Source: Ascidiaceihabitans sp029251465 (GTDB lineage Bacteria; Pseudomonadota; Alphaproteobacteria; Rhodobacterales; Rhodobacteraceae). Taken from it: a stretch of 64,000 nt of DNA. A program made the translations under genes and the position numbers. Shown here piece by piece: positions 42,462 through 52,329 of this stretch (positions within the stretch are counted from its first letter, which is position 1; each line of letters starts with the position of its first letter). The notes under the pieces are model-generated. The model was not told the origin of the DNA. It did no database searches and saw only the letters and a program-made list of their open reading frames with translations. The stretch lies in NCBI RefSeq assembly GCF_042932805.1, contig NZ_CP170633.1:682001-746000 (forward strand), in the 5' to 3' direction.

Positions 42462-43453
42462 CTCGCAATGCGCGCAGCTTTGGGCGTCATGCCTGTCCAG
42501 CTTTGAAAAGCGCGATAAAACGAATTCGGATCGCGGTAGGCCAATAGGAACGAAATTTCCTCGGTGTTTAGGTCGGTATGGCGTAAATAATGCAGGGCCA
42601 ATGTCCGCCGAGTATCATCCAGAACGGCTTGATAAGATTGACTTTCTGACGATAGATGTCGCTGCAAACTGCGTGTCGACATGTGCATGCGACTGGCCGT
42701 TTCGGTGATGTTTGACAGGCCACTTGGCAGCATCTCGCTTAGGGTCTTTCGCACCCGCGCAGTCATCGTTTGTCCTGCACTCAACGCTTCTAGTTCACGG
42801 CGAAATTCGGGTTCCATCGTCGCCCATTGCGCGGGGTTCCGGGACAGCAAGGGGCGTGCGGCGTCTTCTTTGAGAATGCTGAGTTCGGGGGCATTGCCAT
42901 ACGTGATCTCAATGCCGAAATAGGCGACAAGCGCGTCGTGACATTCCAGTTTTTCAGACAAAACGATTTTTGACGGGCGCACAGGGTGCCCTGTGCAAAT
43001 GCGCATGGCCTCGACAAAAAATACCATCTCGGTGGCGGCAAATTGATGCGGTAAATCGAGGCCGGTAACAGTGCTCGATTTCACCAAACGCAGATCATTG
43101 CCATCGGGTAAGATGTCCAAACGCAACGGGCCGACCAAAGGTTTGAACACCGACAAACGCTCTAGTCCGACCAAGACCGTCGGGCTGCATGTGAACGCGA
43201 AAAATGCCGGGTTGAAGGGGCCGCGCGCATAGGCCTGACCTAAAAACAGCGGTAAATCGGGGCGATTGGCAAGCTCGACTGCGGTGCTCCACCCGTCAAA
43301 ATACTGCTCTGCACTGACGCCCCGGCCTTCGGTTTCAAGGTAGTCTGCGGGCAGATCCATTTCAGTCAAAACGTCGTCGAGCGAGATTTGCAACAGCGCG
43401 CAGAATTGCTCCATTGTGCGGGCGATTTTGTATTTTGGGGCGTAGTCCGTCAT
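42458..43453 (-). CDS. AraC-family transcriptional regulator
   Basis: The 331-residue protein has a large N-terminal ligand-binding part of the arabinose-binding type (about 1-220) and two HTH motifs in the C-terminal 100 residues: MHMSTRSLQRHLSSESQSY and TEEISFLLAYRDPNSFYRAFQSWTG. ATG 43453 is preferred; the frame is open to a TTG at 43480. It is convergent to the GntR gene with a four-base overlap, so it is a separate unit. Target genes are not identified. Confidence 0.88.
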   Translation of the reverse strand: MTDYAPKYKIARTMEQFCALLQISLDDVLTEMDLPADYLETEGRGVSAEQYFDGWSTAVELANRPDLPLFLGQAYARGPFNPAFFAFTCSPTVLVGLERLSVFKPLVGPLRLDILPDGNDLRLVKSSTVTGLDLPHQFAATEMVFFVEAMRICTGHPVRPSKIVLSEKLECHDALVAYFGIEITYGNAPELSILKEDAARPLLSRNPAQWATMEPEFRRELEALSAGQTMTARVRKTLSEMLPSGLSNITETASRMHMSTRSLQRHLSSESQSYQAVLDDTRRTLALHYLRHTDLNTEEISFLLAYRDPNSFYRAFQSWTGMTPKAARIAS

Positions 43454-43691
43454 GATCAATCCGCTGATGGTTTTTGTCAAAATAGGCGTCTGCCTGACAA
43501 AAGGATACAGGGCGTTGTCAAAGATGGCGTGATTTGTTGGTCAATTGGCGCGAACCGCGACCGTGACAAGTGCGTGATTTGATTGATGCGCCTTAAGGTG
43601 CGATCCGTTTGCTAAGTAGCGTTTGAATGGATCTGTGCCTGAGGATCGCGGACAGTCCATCAATTACGTAGCTAAGGTTTGACCAGGATAC

Positions 43692-44189
43692 TTATGCTTG
43701 AAACTGCCCGAACTGCCCTTGGTGAAAGATCAGACCGGGCACGTCGCGATAGGCGGCTTGCGTGATTTGGCCCAAGATCATCGTGTGATCGCCTGCCTCG
43801 TAGGTCGTGTGAAGCGTGCAATGAAATTGCGCCGCACAACCCGCGAGAAGTGGCACGTCATCCGCGCCAACCGTCCAGTCGAACCCGTCAAAGCCGTCGC
43901 CTTGCGTCGAAAAATGCTTGGCCAGTGCGAATTGATCCGCGCCTAAAACATGGATGCAAAAAGACTGTGCTGTCACAAATGCATCATGACGCCGCGATCC
44001 GCGGCCGGGGGCCCACATCACCAACGGTGGATCCATCGAGATCGAGGAAAACGAATTTGCGGTCATCCCCAGCGGCCCGATTTCGGACTGTGTGGTAATC
44101 ACCGCGACACCTGTCGCAAAACGACCCATAGCCGCGCGAAAGTCATCGCGCGTGTCAGGGCCGGGGGTAAATCGTTGCTCATCACTCAT
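43692..44189 (-). CDS. Flavin reductase-domain protein
   Basis: The 165-residue protein is a FMN-binding split-barrel flavin reductase: FRAAMGRFATGVAVITT, GMTANSFSSISMDPPLV, FCIHVLGADQFALAKHFS and ILGQITQAAY near the C terminus. ATG 44189 is chosen because the family starts near DDFRAAMGRF. Such proteins supply reduced flavin to a monooxygenase partner. No partner is next to it; it follows adk in the same direction at 57 bases. Confidence 0.85.
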   Translation of the reverse strand: MSDEQRFTPGPDTRDDFRAAMGRFATGVAVITTQSEIGPLGMTANSFSSISMDPPLVMWAPGRGSRRHDAFVTAQSFCIHVLGADQFALAKHFSTQGDGFDGFDWTVGADDVPLLAGCAAQFHCTLHTTYEAGDHTMILGQITQAAYRDVPGLIFHQGQFGQFQA

Positions 44190-44246
44190 GGACGCAAGCG
44201 GTGCCACGAGGCGGCGCAATTGTCCACCGCCCGTGATGCGCCTGCG

Positions 44247-44930
44247 TCAGTTTGTGCTTTGTTGAACCAATGCCGACAAATCGATCCCGATTTGATCAAT
44301 TGGACCCATCGCATCGATCCGTTTCAGTGCACCTTTGGCGTCATAGTAGCTGATCAAAGGGGCGGTTTGCGCGTGATACGCCTTTAGGCGGTCGCCAACG
44401 GTTTCCGCGTTGTCATCTGCGCGCCGTTTCATTTCGGTGCCGCCGCATTTGTCGCAAACCCCTGATGTTGCAGGTGTTTTGAACGTGTCATGGTACCCTT
44501 CGCCGCAGCTGCCGCACGTGTACCGACCTGCGACGCGTTCGACCATTGCGGCGTCATCAACGTCCAAAGAAATGGCTGCGTCGATTTTTTGACCGGTTTC
44601 TTGCAGCAACCCATCTAGGGCCGTGGCTTGCACATCGGTGCGGGGAAACCCGTCAAGGATCACGCCTTTGGCGCAATCTGCTTCGCTCAGGCGATCACGC
44701 AGAATGTCGATGACGATCTGATCGCTGACCAAATCGCCGGCTTTCATCACGGCCTCAGCGGCGCGACCCGCATCAGTGCCAGCAGCCACAGCAGCGCGCA
44801 GTAAATCGCCGGTGCTCAGCTGAACGTAGCCGAATTTACCTTCTAACATCCGCGCTTGCGTGCCTTTGCCAGCCCCCGGAGGGCCCAGCAAAATCAGGAC
44901 GGGCGGCGTTGCTGTGTCGGTTCCATCCAT
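44247..44930 (-). CDS. adk: Adenylate kinase
   Basis: The 227-residue enzyme interconverts AMP + ATP and 2 ADP. P-loop LLGPPGAGKGTQ; GFPRTDVQA; the LID region CGSCGEGYHDTF with a zinc-type CDKCGG (four Cys); and DNAETVGDRLKAYHAQTAPLI. It starts six bases after the acs stop, so it is co-transcribed with acs. Many Rhodobacteraceae carry another adk in the ribosomal cluster; if so, this one may be a paralogue serving AMP removal for Acs. That second copy is outside the window. Confidence 0.93.
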   Translation of the reverse strand: MDGTDTATPPVLILLGPPGAGKGTQARMLEGKFGYVQLSTGDLLRAAVAAGTDAGRAAEAVMKAGDLVSDQIVIDILRDRLSEADCAKGVILDGFPRTDVQATALDGLLQETGQKIDAAISLDVDDAAMVERVAGRYTCGSCGEGYHDTFKTPATSGVCDKCGGTEMKRRADDNAETVGDRLKAYHAQTAPLISYYDAKGALKRIDAMGPIDQIGIDLSALVQQSTN

Positions 44931-44936
44931 GTCGAT

Positions 44937-46895
44937 TTACGCCTTGTTCATGCGGTTGGCGATCAGGTCGTCCACCACGGACGGGTCTGCCAATGTCGAC
45001 GTGTCGCCCAGCGTGTGGTGGTCGTTTTCAGCAATTTTGCGCAGGATACGACGCATGATTTTGCCAGAGCGGGTCTTTGGCAAACCGGGGGCCCATTGGA
45101 TCAGATCGGGGGATGCGATTGGCCCGATTTCGCTGCGCACCCATTTGCGCAATTCCAGGCGCAGCTCTTCTGTTGGGTCTTCGCCGTTCATCAAGGTGAC
45201 GTAGCAGTAAATGCCTTGGCCTTTGATGTCGTGCGGATAGCCTACAACCGCGCTTTCGGCGACTTTGGGGTGGGCGACCAAGGCGCTTTCGACTTCTGCG
45301 GTGCCCATGCGGTGGCCAGACACGTTGATCACGTCATCGACGCGGCCAGTGATCCAATAATCACCGTCTTCGTCGCGTTTGCAGCCGTCACCGGTGAAAT
45401 AATATCCGGCGTAATCTGCGAAATAGGTCTTTTCGAACCGCTCGTGATCCCCCCAGACCGATCGCATTTGACCGGGCCAGCTGTCTTTGATGCAAAGCAC
45501 ACCTTCGACGCCGTTGCCTTCGATGATTTCGCCTGTGGCAGGTTCCAGAACGACGGGTTCAATGCCAAAAAACGGCTTCATCGCGGATCCGGGTTTCATG
45601 GCGTGGGCACCGGGCAGGGGTGTCATCAAGTGACCGCCGGTCTCGGTTTGCCACCACGTATCGACGATGGGGCAGGTGCCGCCGCCGACGATCTCGTTGT
45701 ACCAATTCCACGCTTCGGGGTTGATCGGCTCACCCACTGTGCCCAGAAGTTTCAGCGACGAAAGATCACATTTTTCAACGAAACTGTTGCCTTGCCCCAT
45801 CAGTGCACGCAAGGCGGTGGGGGCGGTGTAAAATTGCGCAACTTTGTGTTTTTCAACAACCTGCCAGAACCGCGAGGCGTCGGGGTAGGTTGGCACGCCC
45901 TCAAACATCAGCGTTGTCGCGCCATTCGCCAGCGGGCCGTAGACAATATAGCTGTGGCCCGTGACCCAGCCCACGTCTGCGGTGCACCAGTAGATGTCGC
46001 CGTCTTTGTAATCGAACGTAATTTCATGCGTCATCGCGGCGTAAACCAGATATCCGCCGGTCGAATGTACCACGCCCTTTGGCATGCCAGTTGATCCGGA
46101 TGTGTACAGAATGAACAGCGGATCTTCGGCGTTCATTTCTGTTGGGGGGCAGTCTGTTGACGCCTCGGCGGCCAAGGCGTTGTAGTCGTAGTCGCGCCCA
46201 TCAACCCATGTGGTTTGCCCGCCTGTGCGTTTCACAACCAGACATTTCACATTGTCCGAAGTGTGCAGCAACGCCTGGTCCGCATTTGATTTCAGCGGGG
46301 TGTTGCGCCCGCCGCGTGGGGCTTCGTCTGCGGTGATCACAACTTTGGCTTCTGATCCGTTGACACGGGCGGCCAAAGCGTCGGGCGAAAAGCCTGCAAA
46401 CACGATGGAATGGATCGCGCCGATGCGGGCAGAGGCCAGCATCGCATAGGCAGCTTCGGGGATCATTGGCATGTAGATGACAACGCGGTCGCCTTTACCA
46501 ACGCCCAAGTCCTTGAGAACATTTGCCATTTTGCAAACGTTCTTGTGCAGCTCGTTGTAGGTGATGTGCAAGGCTTCGTCGTCGGGACTGTCTGGTTCCC
46601 AGATGATCGCCGTCTGATCGCCGCGTGTTGCCAGATGCCGGTCCACGCAATTGGCGGCAACATTCAGTGTGCCATCGGCGTACCAGTTGATCGACACGTT
46701 GCCCAAATCATAGGACACGTCCTTGACCTGCGTGTAGGGTTTGATCCAATCGACGCGCTTGCCGTGTTCGCCCCAGAACGCATCCGGGTCCGCAATCGAC
46801 GCCGCATACATCGTGTCATATTTCGCCGCATCGACATGGGCATTTGCAGCCATTTCGGCGGATGGAGGAAAAGTTTTCGCGGCGGTGTCTGACAT
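44937..46895 (-). CDS. acs: Acetyl-CoA synthetase
   Basis: The 652-residue ANL-family ligase activates acetate with ATP and CoA, releasing AMP and PPi. It starts [15 protein letters not shown] after an AGGAGCG site; the upstream extension is rejected. AMP-binding motif [55 protein letters not shown] and the acetylation Lys in [13 protein letters not shown] are present. Adk follows directly, and recycles the AMP. The 350-base upstream region has several candidate regulatory repeats. Confidence 0.96.
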   Translation of the reverse strand: MSDTAAKTFPPSAEMAANAHVDAAKYDTMYAASIADPDAFWGEHGKRVDWIKPYTQVKDVSYDLGNVSINWYADGTLNVAANCVDRHLATRGDQTAIIWEPDSPDDEALHITYNELHKNVCKMANVLKDLGVGKGDRVVIYMPMIPEAAYAMLASARIGAIHSIVFAGFSPDALAARVNGSEAKVVITADEAPRGGRNTPLKSNADQALLHTSDNVKCLVVKRTGGQTTWVDGRDYDYNALAAEASTDCPPTEMNAEDPLFILYTSGSTGMPKGVVHSTGGYLVYAAMTHEITFDYKDGDIYWCTADVGWVTGHSYIVYGPLANGATTLMFEGVPTYPDASRFWQVVEKHKVAQFYTAPTALRALMGQGNSFVEKCDLSSLKLLGTVGEPINPEAWNWYNEIVGGGTCPIVDTWWQTETGGHLMTPLPGAHAMKPGSAMKPFFGIEPVVLEPATGEIIEGNGVEGVLCIKDSWPGQMRSVWGDHERFEKTYFADYAGYYFTGDGCKRDEDGDYWITGRVDDVINVSGHRMGTAEVESALVAHPKVAESAVVGYPHDIKGQGIYCYVTLMNGEDPTEELRLELRKWVRSEIGPIASPDLIQWAPGLPKTRSGKIMRRILRKIAENDHHTLGDTSTLADPSVVDDLIANRMNKA

Positions 46896-47027
46896 TGGTC
46901 GCTCCTGACGGTGTGTTCTGTTCGTACGGAACGACGGCGCTGACAATCGCACCGCGTCCTCCCTTGGCCGAGATAATACCGCGATCTGAAAAGAAAGGAA
47001 TAACTTACGGTAATATAAGGGTTTGCT

Positions 47028-47142
47028 TGTAAATCTTTTTCCCTGCGCAACTGTGGTTTGTAAATTTAGCTGTAAAGGCTGTAAATTTCTCCGTGTTTTC
47101 CACCTTTTGCCTGTCAAAGCCTTTGCAGTGAAGCCTTTGACA
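47028..47142. promoter_or_regulatory. Repeat-rich upstream region of acs
   Basis: TGTAAA occurs at 47028, 47059, 47071 and 47080, and a spaced inverted repeat (TGTCAAAG at about 47112, CTTTGACA at about 47135) follows. These lie upstream of acs and suggest regulator binding. They are only weakly similar to RamB-type sites, so no regulator is assigned. Confidence 0.35.
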
Positions 47143-47247
47143 ATTTCGCCGGCATCGTTGCGTAAGTTTCGTAAAGGTTAACAATGCCCTGCGACACATT
47201 GTTTCCTTGACGATTTTCCTGCGATTTTGGCCAGAATCAGAAGTGGC

Positions 47248-47637
47248 TTACAAAAGCCCGCGTTCCTCTAGAACTTTGCGGGCCACGCGAAAGCATTCCA
47301 ACCCCTGAGGCACCCCGCAATAGATCGCGATGGCGTGCACAGCGGCGCGGATTTCCTCGATCGAGCAGCCGTTGTTTATGGCCCCGTTGCAGTGGATTTC
47401 CCATTCGTGCATTTTGCCAAGCCCGCCCAGCATCGACAGGTTCATCAAGCTGCGGGTTTTGGCGTCAATCGCGTCGTCGCCCCACCCAAAACCCCAGCAC
47501 CATGCGGTCATGGCCTCTTGGAAGGGGCGGTTGAAATCATCCGCCGCATCCAGATTTTTCTGCACATAGTCGCCTCCCAATGTGGCTTTGCGCTGGGTCA
47601 GGCCCGCTTGGAAAAGATCTTCGTCAAAAAGGCTCAT
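47248..47637 (-). CDS. Carboxymuconolactone decarboxylase-family protein
   Basis: The 129-residue protein starts at ATG 47637 after AAGGATA. The CMD family pattern is visible: TRSLMNLSMLGGLGKMHEWEIHCNGAINNG, then EIRAAVHAIAIYCGVPQGL. It lacks the CxxC of AhpD-type members, so a peroxidase role is unlikely and decarboxylase or other lactone activity is uncertain. It stands 350 bases upstream of acs and is divergent from the alcohol dehydrogenase gene at 47820. Confidence 0.85.
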   Translation of the reverse strand: MSLFDEDLFQAGLTQRKATLGGDYVQKNLDAADDFNRPFQEAMTAWCWGFGWGDDAIDAKTRSLMNLSMLGGLGKMHEWEIHCNGAINNGCSIEEIRAAVHAIAIYCGVPQGLECFRVARKVLEERGLL

Positions 47638-47819
47638 GGGTTTGGTATCCTTGGGTGAAAAGTGGTGTGCATTTGTCCGCGCTTTTATCGCGATAATGGA
47701 GGCAGGCCAAGCGATCAGAGCCGACATCAAATGTGCCATTGCTGGCGGTTACGGACCTGCGTACACCTGATGCACCACACAAACTGATGCGTGACACCAC
47801 CAACTTTGAGGACCCCCAA

Positions 47820-48920
47820 ATGCCTGACACTTTGCCCACCACAATGAACGCGTTTGTTTTGCACCGCCACGGTGGCATGGACGCGATGGACTTTCACGAC
47901 GATTGGGCGATGCCGCAGGTTGGCCCGGACGATGTGCTGATCAAAGTCGGAGCCTGCGGTCTGAACAACACGGACGTCAACACGCGCTCGGGCTGGTATT
48001 CCAGCACAGTGACCGAGGCGACGACCGGTGGTGCCTACGATGATGTCTCGCAACAAGACCCAAGCTGGGGTGGCGCGCCGATCCAGATGCCACGTATTCA
48101 AGGGGCCGATGCCGTCGGTGTGGTTGTGGCTGTTGGGGCCAATGGGTCAGCGGATTTGGTCGGCAAACGTGTCATGACAGATTGCTGGCAGCGCGACTGG
48201 TCCGACCCGATGAACCGCGACAAGACGGGTTATTTTGGCAGCGAACGTGACGGTGGCTTTGCGCAGTTTACAACTGCTGACCGGCGCAACGTGGGTGTTG
48301 TCGACAGCGCGCTGTCCGATGCAGAATTGGCGACGTTTTCATGCAGCTACACCACCGCCGAAGGCATGTTGTCGCGCGCCAATGTTGGTGCAGATGATGT
48401 GGTTTTGGTGACGGGGGCTTCTGGTGGGGTCGGGTCGGCTCTGATCCAACTGGCCAAACGGCGCGGGGCAAAAGTCGTCGCAATGGCATCGGAGGCAAAG
48501 CATGCCCAAATGGCCGGTCTGGGGGCCGACGCGCTGTTGCCGCGCAGCCCTGAAAACCTGAAACAAGCACTGAAGACCGCGATCGGCCAAGACACGGTTA
48601 CCGTTGTTGCCGACATCGTGGGTGGCCCGTATTTTGGCACCGTGATCGACGTTTTGGCGCGCGGTGGGCGCTATACGTGTTCCGGCGCAATCGCTGGCCC
48701 GATTGTCGAATTGGACCTGCGCACGTTCTATCTGCGCGACTTGACGTTCACAGGATCGACTGTGGTTCCGACCCATATTTTTGGCGACCTGATCGGCTAT
48801 ATTGAACGCGGCGAAGTCCGCCCGATGCTGGCCCAAACCTTTCCGCTGTCGCAATTGCGCGACGCCCAGCAAACCTTTATCGACAAGACCCACGTTGGCA
48901 ATATCGTCGTCATCCCGTGA
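47820..48920 (+). CDS. Zinc-type/quinone-oxidoreductase-like MDR dehydrogenase
   Basis: A medium-chain dehydrogenase of 366 residues from ATG 47820 after a GAGG site. It has a GroES-like N-terminal half (VGACGLNNTDVNTRSGWY, IQGADAVGVVVAVG) and a Rossmann half with VLVTGASGGVGSALIQLAKRRGAKVVAMAS. The Cys/His set for catalytic zinc is incomplete, so it is more likely a quinone oxidoreductase/crotonyl-reductase-type enzyme than an alcohol dehydrogenase. It is divergent from the CMD gene. Substrate not known. Confidence 0.85.
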   Translation: MPDTLPTTMNAFVLHRHGGMDAMDFHDDWAMPQVGPDDVLIKVGACGLNNTDVNTRSGWYSSTVTEATTGGAYDDVSQQDPSWGGAPIQMPRIQGADAVGVVVAVGANGSADLVGKRVMTDCWQRDWSDPMNRDKTGYFGSERDGGFAQFTTADRRNVGVVDSALSDAELATFSCSYTTAEGMLSRANVGADDVVLVTGASGGVGSALIQLAKRRGAKVVAMASEAKHAQMAGLGADALLPRSPENLKQALKTAIGQDTVTVVADIVGGPYFGTVIDVLARGGRYTCSGAIAGPIVELDLRTFYLRDLTFTGSTVVPTHIFGDLIGYIERGEVRPMLAQTFPLSQLRDAQQTFIDKTHVGNIVVIP

Positions 48921-49110
48921 CGTCGACGTTTCGCCATTTCAGGACTTCTGAACAGAAGGATGTGCACAATACTGCATGCGGGTAATGTGTGCAGGCACAA
49001 CCTCCGGTACGCCTGTGCGGTAATTCTGACATAAACCCTTGGCACCTTGTGGGGGGTCGGCTAGCCTCTGGTTCAGTTGGGCATCTGCGCCCGCACATAG
49101 GGAGAAAAAA

Positions 49111-50127
49111 ATGAACAAGATTGCACTGGGTGCCATTGCTGGCACGCTGACATGCGCCTTTGCACTAGAGGCAGCCGCAACCGAATGGAACGTATCTGTT
49201 TGGGGCAAACGCCGCGCCTTTACGGAGCACGTCGAAAAGTTGGCCGAATTGGTATCTGAAAAAACCAACGGCGAATTCACCATGAACATCAGCTATGGTG
49301 GTCTGTCCAAGAACAAAGAAAACCTCGACGGGATTTCTATCGGTGCGTTCGAAATGGCGCAGTTCTGCGCGGGCTACCACCGTGATAAAAACCGCGTTGT
49401 AACGGTTCTGGAACTGCCATTCTTGGGCGTTGAAAACCTCGCACAAGAAGTTGCGGTGTCCAAAGCCGTCTACGCCCACCCCGCAGCGGCCGAAGAAATG
49501 GCTCAGTGGAACGCGAAACTGCTGATGACCTCGCCAATGCCACAGTACAATCTGGTCGGCACCGGTGACGCGCGCATGACGCTGGACGATTTCAAAGGCA
49601 TGCGCGTTCGTGCAACCGGCGGCATCGGCAAAGCCTTTGCATCCGTTGGTGGCGTTCCGACATCTGTGACCGCGACCGAAGCGTATCAGGCGATGGAAGG
49701 TGGATTGGTCGACACGGTTGCGTTTGCCCAGCACGCGCACTTGTCCTTTGGCACGATCAACCAAGCGACGTGGTGGACAGCCAACTTGAACCCCGGCACG
49801 GTGAACTGCCCGGTTGTCGCAAACATCGACGCCTATGACGCACTGTCTGATGCCGAGCGTGAAGCGCTCGATTCCTCAATTCCCGAAGCGCTGGATCACT
49901 ATCTGGCCAACTACGGCGAATTGCTGGGCCGTTGGGACAGCGTTCTGGAAGAAAAAGGCGTGAAAAAAGTCGAAATCAGCGACGACGTGATTGCTGAATT
50001 CCGCACAATCGCCGCTGACCCGATCCGCGACGAGTGGATCAAAGACATGGAAGCCCAAGGCCTGCCGGGCCAAGAGCTGTATGATCTGGTTGTGAAAACA
50101 TTGGCCGAGGCCAAGGCGACTAATTAA
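49111..50127 (+). CDS. dctP: TRAP transporter substrate-binding protein (DctP)
   Basis: The 338-residue periplasmic protein starts at ATG 49111 after AGGGAGAAAAA and has a signal peptide (MNKIALGAIAGTLTCAFA). Its body has the DctP pattern: FTEHVEKLAELVSEKTNGEF, GLSKNKENLDGISIGAFEMAQF, LLMTSPMPQYNLVGTG and KGMRVRATGG with the conserved Arg that binds a carboxylate. The ligand is therefore probably an organic acid. Small and large permease genes follow; a hairpin lies in between. Confidence 0.92.
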   Translation: MNKIALGAIAGTLTCAFALEAAATEWNVSVWGKRRAFTEHVEKLAELVSEKTNGEFTMNISYGGLSKNKENLDGISIGAFEMAQFCAGYHRDKNRVVTVLELPFLGVENLAQEVAVSKAVYAHPAAAEEMAQWNAKLLMTSPMPQYNLVGTGDARMTLDDFKGMRVRATGGIGKAFASVGGVPTSVTATEAYQAMEGGLVDTVAFAQHAHLSFGTINQATWWTANLNPGTVNCPVVANIDAYDALSDAEREALDSSIPEALDHYLANYGELLGRWDSVLEEKGVKKVEISDDVIAEFRTIAADPIRDEWIKDMEAQGLPGQELYDLVVKTLAEAKATN

Positions 50128-50140
50128 GACCAAACAACTG

Positions 50141-50162
50141 GGTCGTCCCAATCGGGGCGGCC
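50141..50162 (+). terminator. Hairpin between dctP and dctQ
   Basis: GGTCGTCCC pairs with GGGGCGGCC (G-U pairs allowed) around AATC, followed by a mixed T-rich run. It probably reduces read-through after dctP, so that binding protein exceeds permease, as in the ABC operon. Confidence 0.55.
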
Positions 50163-50242
50163 TACTTCGTTTTCGATCAACGACCCAAGCGGGCCCTTGT
50201 TCAAAAACGGTGAAAATGCCGATAAAAACGGGGGGATAGACC

Positions 50243-50872
50243 ATGGCAGGCTCAGGTGCTGTGCTGGAGGATTCCAGTCTGCTCAGTAGATTGGATCGTG
50301 CACTTTTACCGCTGGAACGTGTGTGTGCGTTGATCAGCGGCCTCGCGATTTTCTCACTGATGTTCCTTGCGGCGTATTCCGTATCGGGGCGCAAATTCTT
50401 TGGCACGCCCATGCAAGGCTACGTCGATATCATCGAGTTGATGATGCCGATCATCGCGATCATGGGCGTCGCTTACGTGCAGCGTGATGGCACGCACATC
50501 CGCATGGATATGCTGGTCAGCAAGCTGAGCGGGCGCACCTTGTGGCTGTTCGAACTGGTGTCGGTTCTGATGATCCTGATCTTGATGCTGGCGCTGATGT
50601 GGGGGTCCTGGGATCACTTCGCCCGCTCGTTTGATTGCGCGCGCCCTTGGTGCAGCAAAGACAGCACCACCGATATTTATCTGCCACTTTGGCCGTCCAA
50701 ACTGGTGGTGCCGTTTGCCTTTGGAGTGCTGGTTTTGCGCCTGATTTTGCAGGTTTGGGGCTACAGCCGCGCGCTTGTTTTCAACCTCGAAAACCCCGCT
50801 GGCGTTCCTTTGAACCTGACCGTAGCAGAGCAGGCGGCCATCGAGGCCCGTTCCTTGGAAGGGGCAGACTGA
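50243..50872 (+). CDS. dctQ: TRAP transporter small permease (DctQ)
   Basis: The 209-residue protein has four membrane helices, beginning ERVCALISGLAIFSLMFLAAYSVSGRKFFGTPM, with VDIIELMMPIIAIMGVAYVQRDGTHIRMDMLV in the middle, the family-typical charged loop. It ends in a TGATG overlap with the large permease gene, showing translational coupling. Confidence 0.9.
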   Translation: MAGSGAVLEDSSLLSRLDRALLPLERVCALISGLAIFSLMFLAAYSVSGRKFFGTPMQGYVDIIELMMPIIAIMGVAYVQRDGTHIRMDMLVSKLSGRTLWLFELVSVLMILILMLALMWGSWDHFARSFDCARPWCSKDSTTDIYLPLWPSKLVVPFAFGVLVLRLILQVWGYSRALVFNLENPAGVPLNLTVAEQAAIEARSLEGAD

Positions 50873-52269
50873 TGGATAGTATTTCAATCGGATTGTGGGT
50901 GTCGGGCGGCATGCTGGTGATGGTTTTGCTGGGCATGCGGGTGGCGTTTGCCGCCGGTATGGCGGGCTTTGTCGGGCTGGTTTGGCTGCGCTGGAACGGA
51001 TTTGACTACGACCCCGAGAAATTCGGCAAGGCGTTGCAAATCAGCGTGCGGATCGCCGGTCTAACCCCACAATCCAAAGTCAGCGCCAATGTTTTGTCGC
51101 TGATCCCTGTGTTCATTCTGATCGGCTATTTGGCCTACTACGCCCACCTGACAACGGCCCTGTTCGAGGCCTGCAAACGCTGGTTTGGCTGGGTTCCGGG
51201 GGGCTTGGCGGTGTCCACCGTCTTTGCAACGGCAGGCTTTGCTGCGGTGTCTGGGGCGTCTGTGGCGACCGCGGCTGTGTTCGCGCGCATCGCCATCCCC
51301 GAGATGCTAAAGCTGGGCTATAACAAACAATTCGCCGCAGGCGTCGTGGCGGCAGGGGGCACGTTGGCCTCGCTGATCCCACCCTCGGCTATCCTTGTGA
51401 TTTACGCGATCATTGTGGAACAAGACGTGGGCAAACTGCTGCTCGCGGGCTTCATCCCGGGTGCGTTTTCAGCGATCGTTTACGCGGGTCTGATCATCGG
51501 TATCGCGATGACGTTCAAGACGGTTGGCCCGCCCGTGCGCGGGTTTACGTGGACGCAGCGGTTTGCGTCCTTGCCACCGGCCTTGCCCATCGTGGCGGTG
51601 GTCGTGATCATCATCTTTTTCGTCTACAACCCGTTTGGCGATGCGTGGGGCACACCGACCGAAGGCGGCGCAATCGGCGCGTTCATCGTCTTCTGCATGG
51701 CGCTGTATCGGGGCATGCGCTGGGGGCAATTGAAAGAAGCACTGCTGGAAACCGCCAAGTTGACGGTGATGATTTTCACCATCATCTGGGGCGTGCTGAT
51801 CTACGTACGCTTCCTAGGCTTCGCCAAATTGCCAGACGCGTTTTCGGATTGGATCACCTCGTTAGAAATGTCGCCAATGCTGATTTTGGTCTGCATTTTA
51901 CTGGCCTACGCGGTGTTGGGCATGTTCATGGATGCTATCGGAATGCTGCTGCTGACGTTGCCGGTGGTTTACCCTGCGGTCATGGCGCTGAACGGCGGCG
52001 AATACGTGTCTGCGGCGGACAGTGCGTTCGGAATGTCGGGCCCAATGTGCGCGATCTGGTTCGGGATTTTGGTGGTCAAAATGGCAGAGTTCTGTCTGAT
52101 CACACCGCCCATCGGGCTGAACTGTTTTGTGGTGGCAGGCGTGCGCGATGACCTGACCGTGCAGGATGTGTTCAAAGGCGTGATGCCGTTTTTCGTGGCG
52201 GACGCTGCAACAATTGCGGCGCTGGTTGCCTTTCCGGGTATCGTGCTGTGGTTGCCGTCACTGGTTTAG
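50872..52269 (+). CDS. dctM: TRAP transporter large permease (DctM)
   Basis: The 465-residue protein starts at ATG 50872, which shares bases with the dctQ stop; a longer in-frame extension lies within dctQ and is rejected. It shows many membrane helices, GTLASLIPPSAILVIYAIIVEQDVGKLLLAGFIPG, YNPFGDAWGTPTEGGAIGAF and MFMDAIGMLLLTLPVVYP, all typical of DctM. It moves the substrate delivered by DctP with Na+ symport. Confidence 0.92.
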   Translation: MDSISIGLWVSGGMLVMVLLGMRVAFAAGMAGFVGLVWLRWNGFDYDPEKFGKALQISVRIAGLTPQSKVSANVLSLIPVFILIGYLAYYAHLTTALFEACKRWFGWVPGGLAVSTVFATAGFAAVSGASVATAAVFARIAIPEMLKLGYNKQFAAGVVAAGGTLASLIPPSAILVIYAIIVEQDVGKLLLAGFIPGAFSAIVYAGLIIGIAMTFKTVGPPVRGFTWTQRFASLPPALPIVAVVVIIIFFVYNPFGDAWGTPTEGGAIGAFIVFCMALYRGMRWGQLKEALLETAKLTVMIFTIIWGVLIYVRFLGFAKLPDAFSDWITSLEMSPMLILVCILLAYAVLGMFMDAIGMLLLTLPVVYPAVMALNGGEYVSAADSAFGMSGPMCAIWFGILVVKMAEFCLITPPIGLNCFVVAGVRDDLTVQDVFKGVMPFFVADAATIAALVAFPGIVLWLPSLV

Positions 52270-52329
52270 GCGGCTCTGAACGAGAATGGCCGCCCACCAA
52301 AAGAGGGGGCTCTCGCGCCTTTCGAGGTC

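Noticed and set aside
44856..44935. Possible second start or fused frame between adk and acs
   Set aside because: Acs ends at 44937 and Adk starts at 44930; both have their own conserved ends, so no fusion.
44856..46094. 412-codon plus-strand frame opposite acs and adk
   Set aside because: Antisense to acs with all its ANL motifs; no protein family pattern of its own.
52269..52294. GGCGGC/GCCGCC hairpin after dctM
   Set aside because: Stem is only six base pairs and no T run follows, so I did not annotate it as a terminator.
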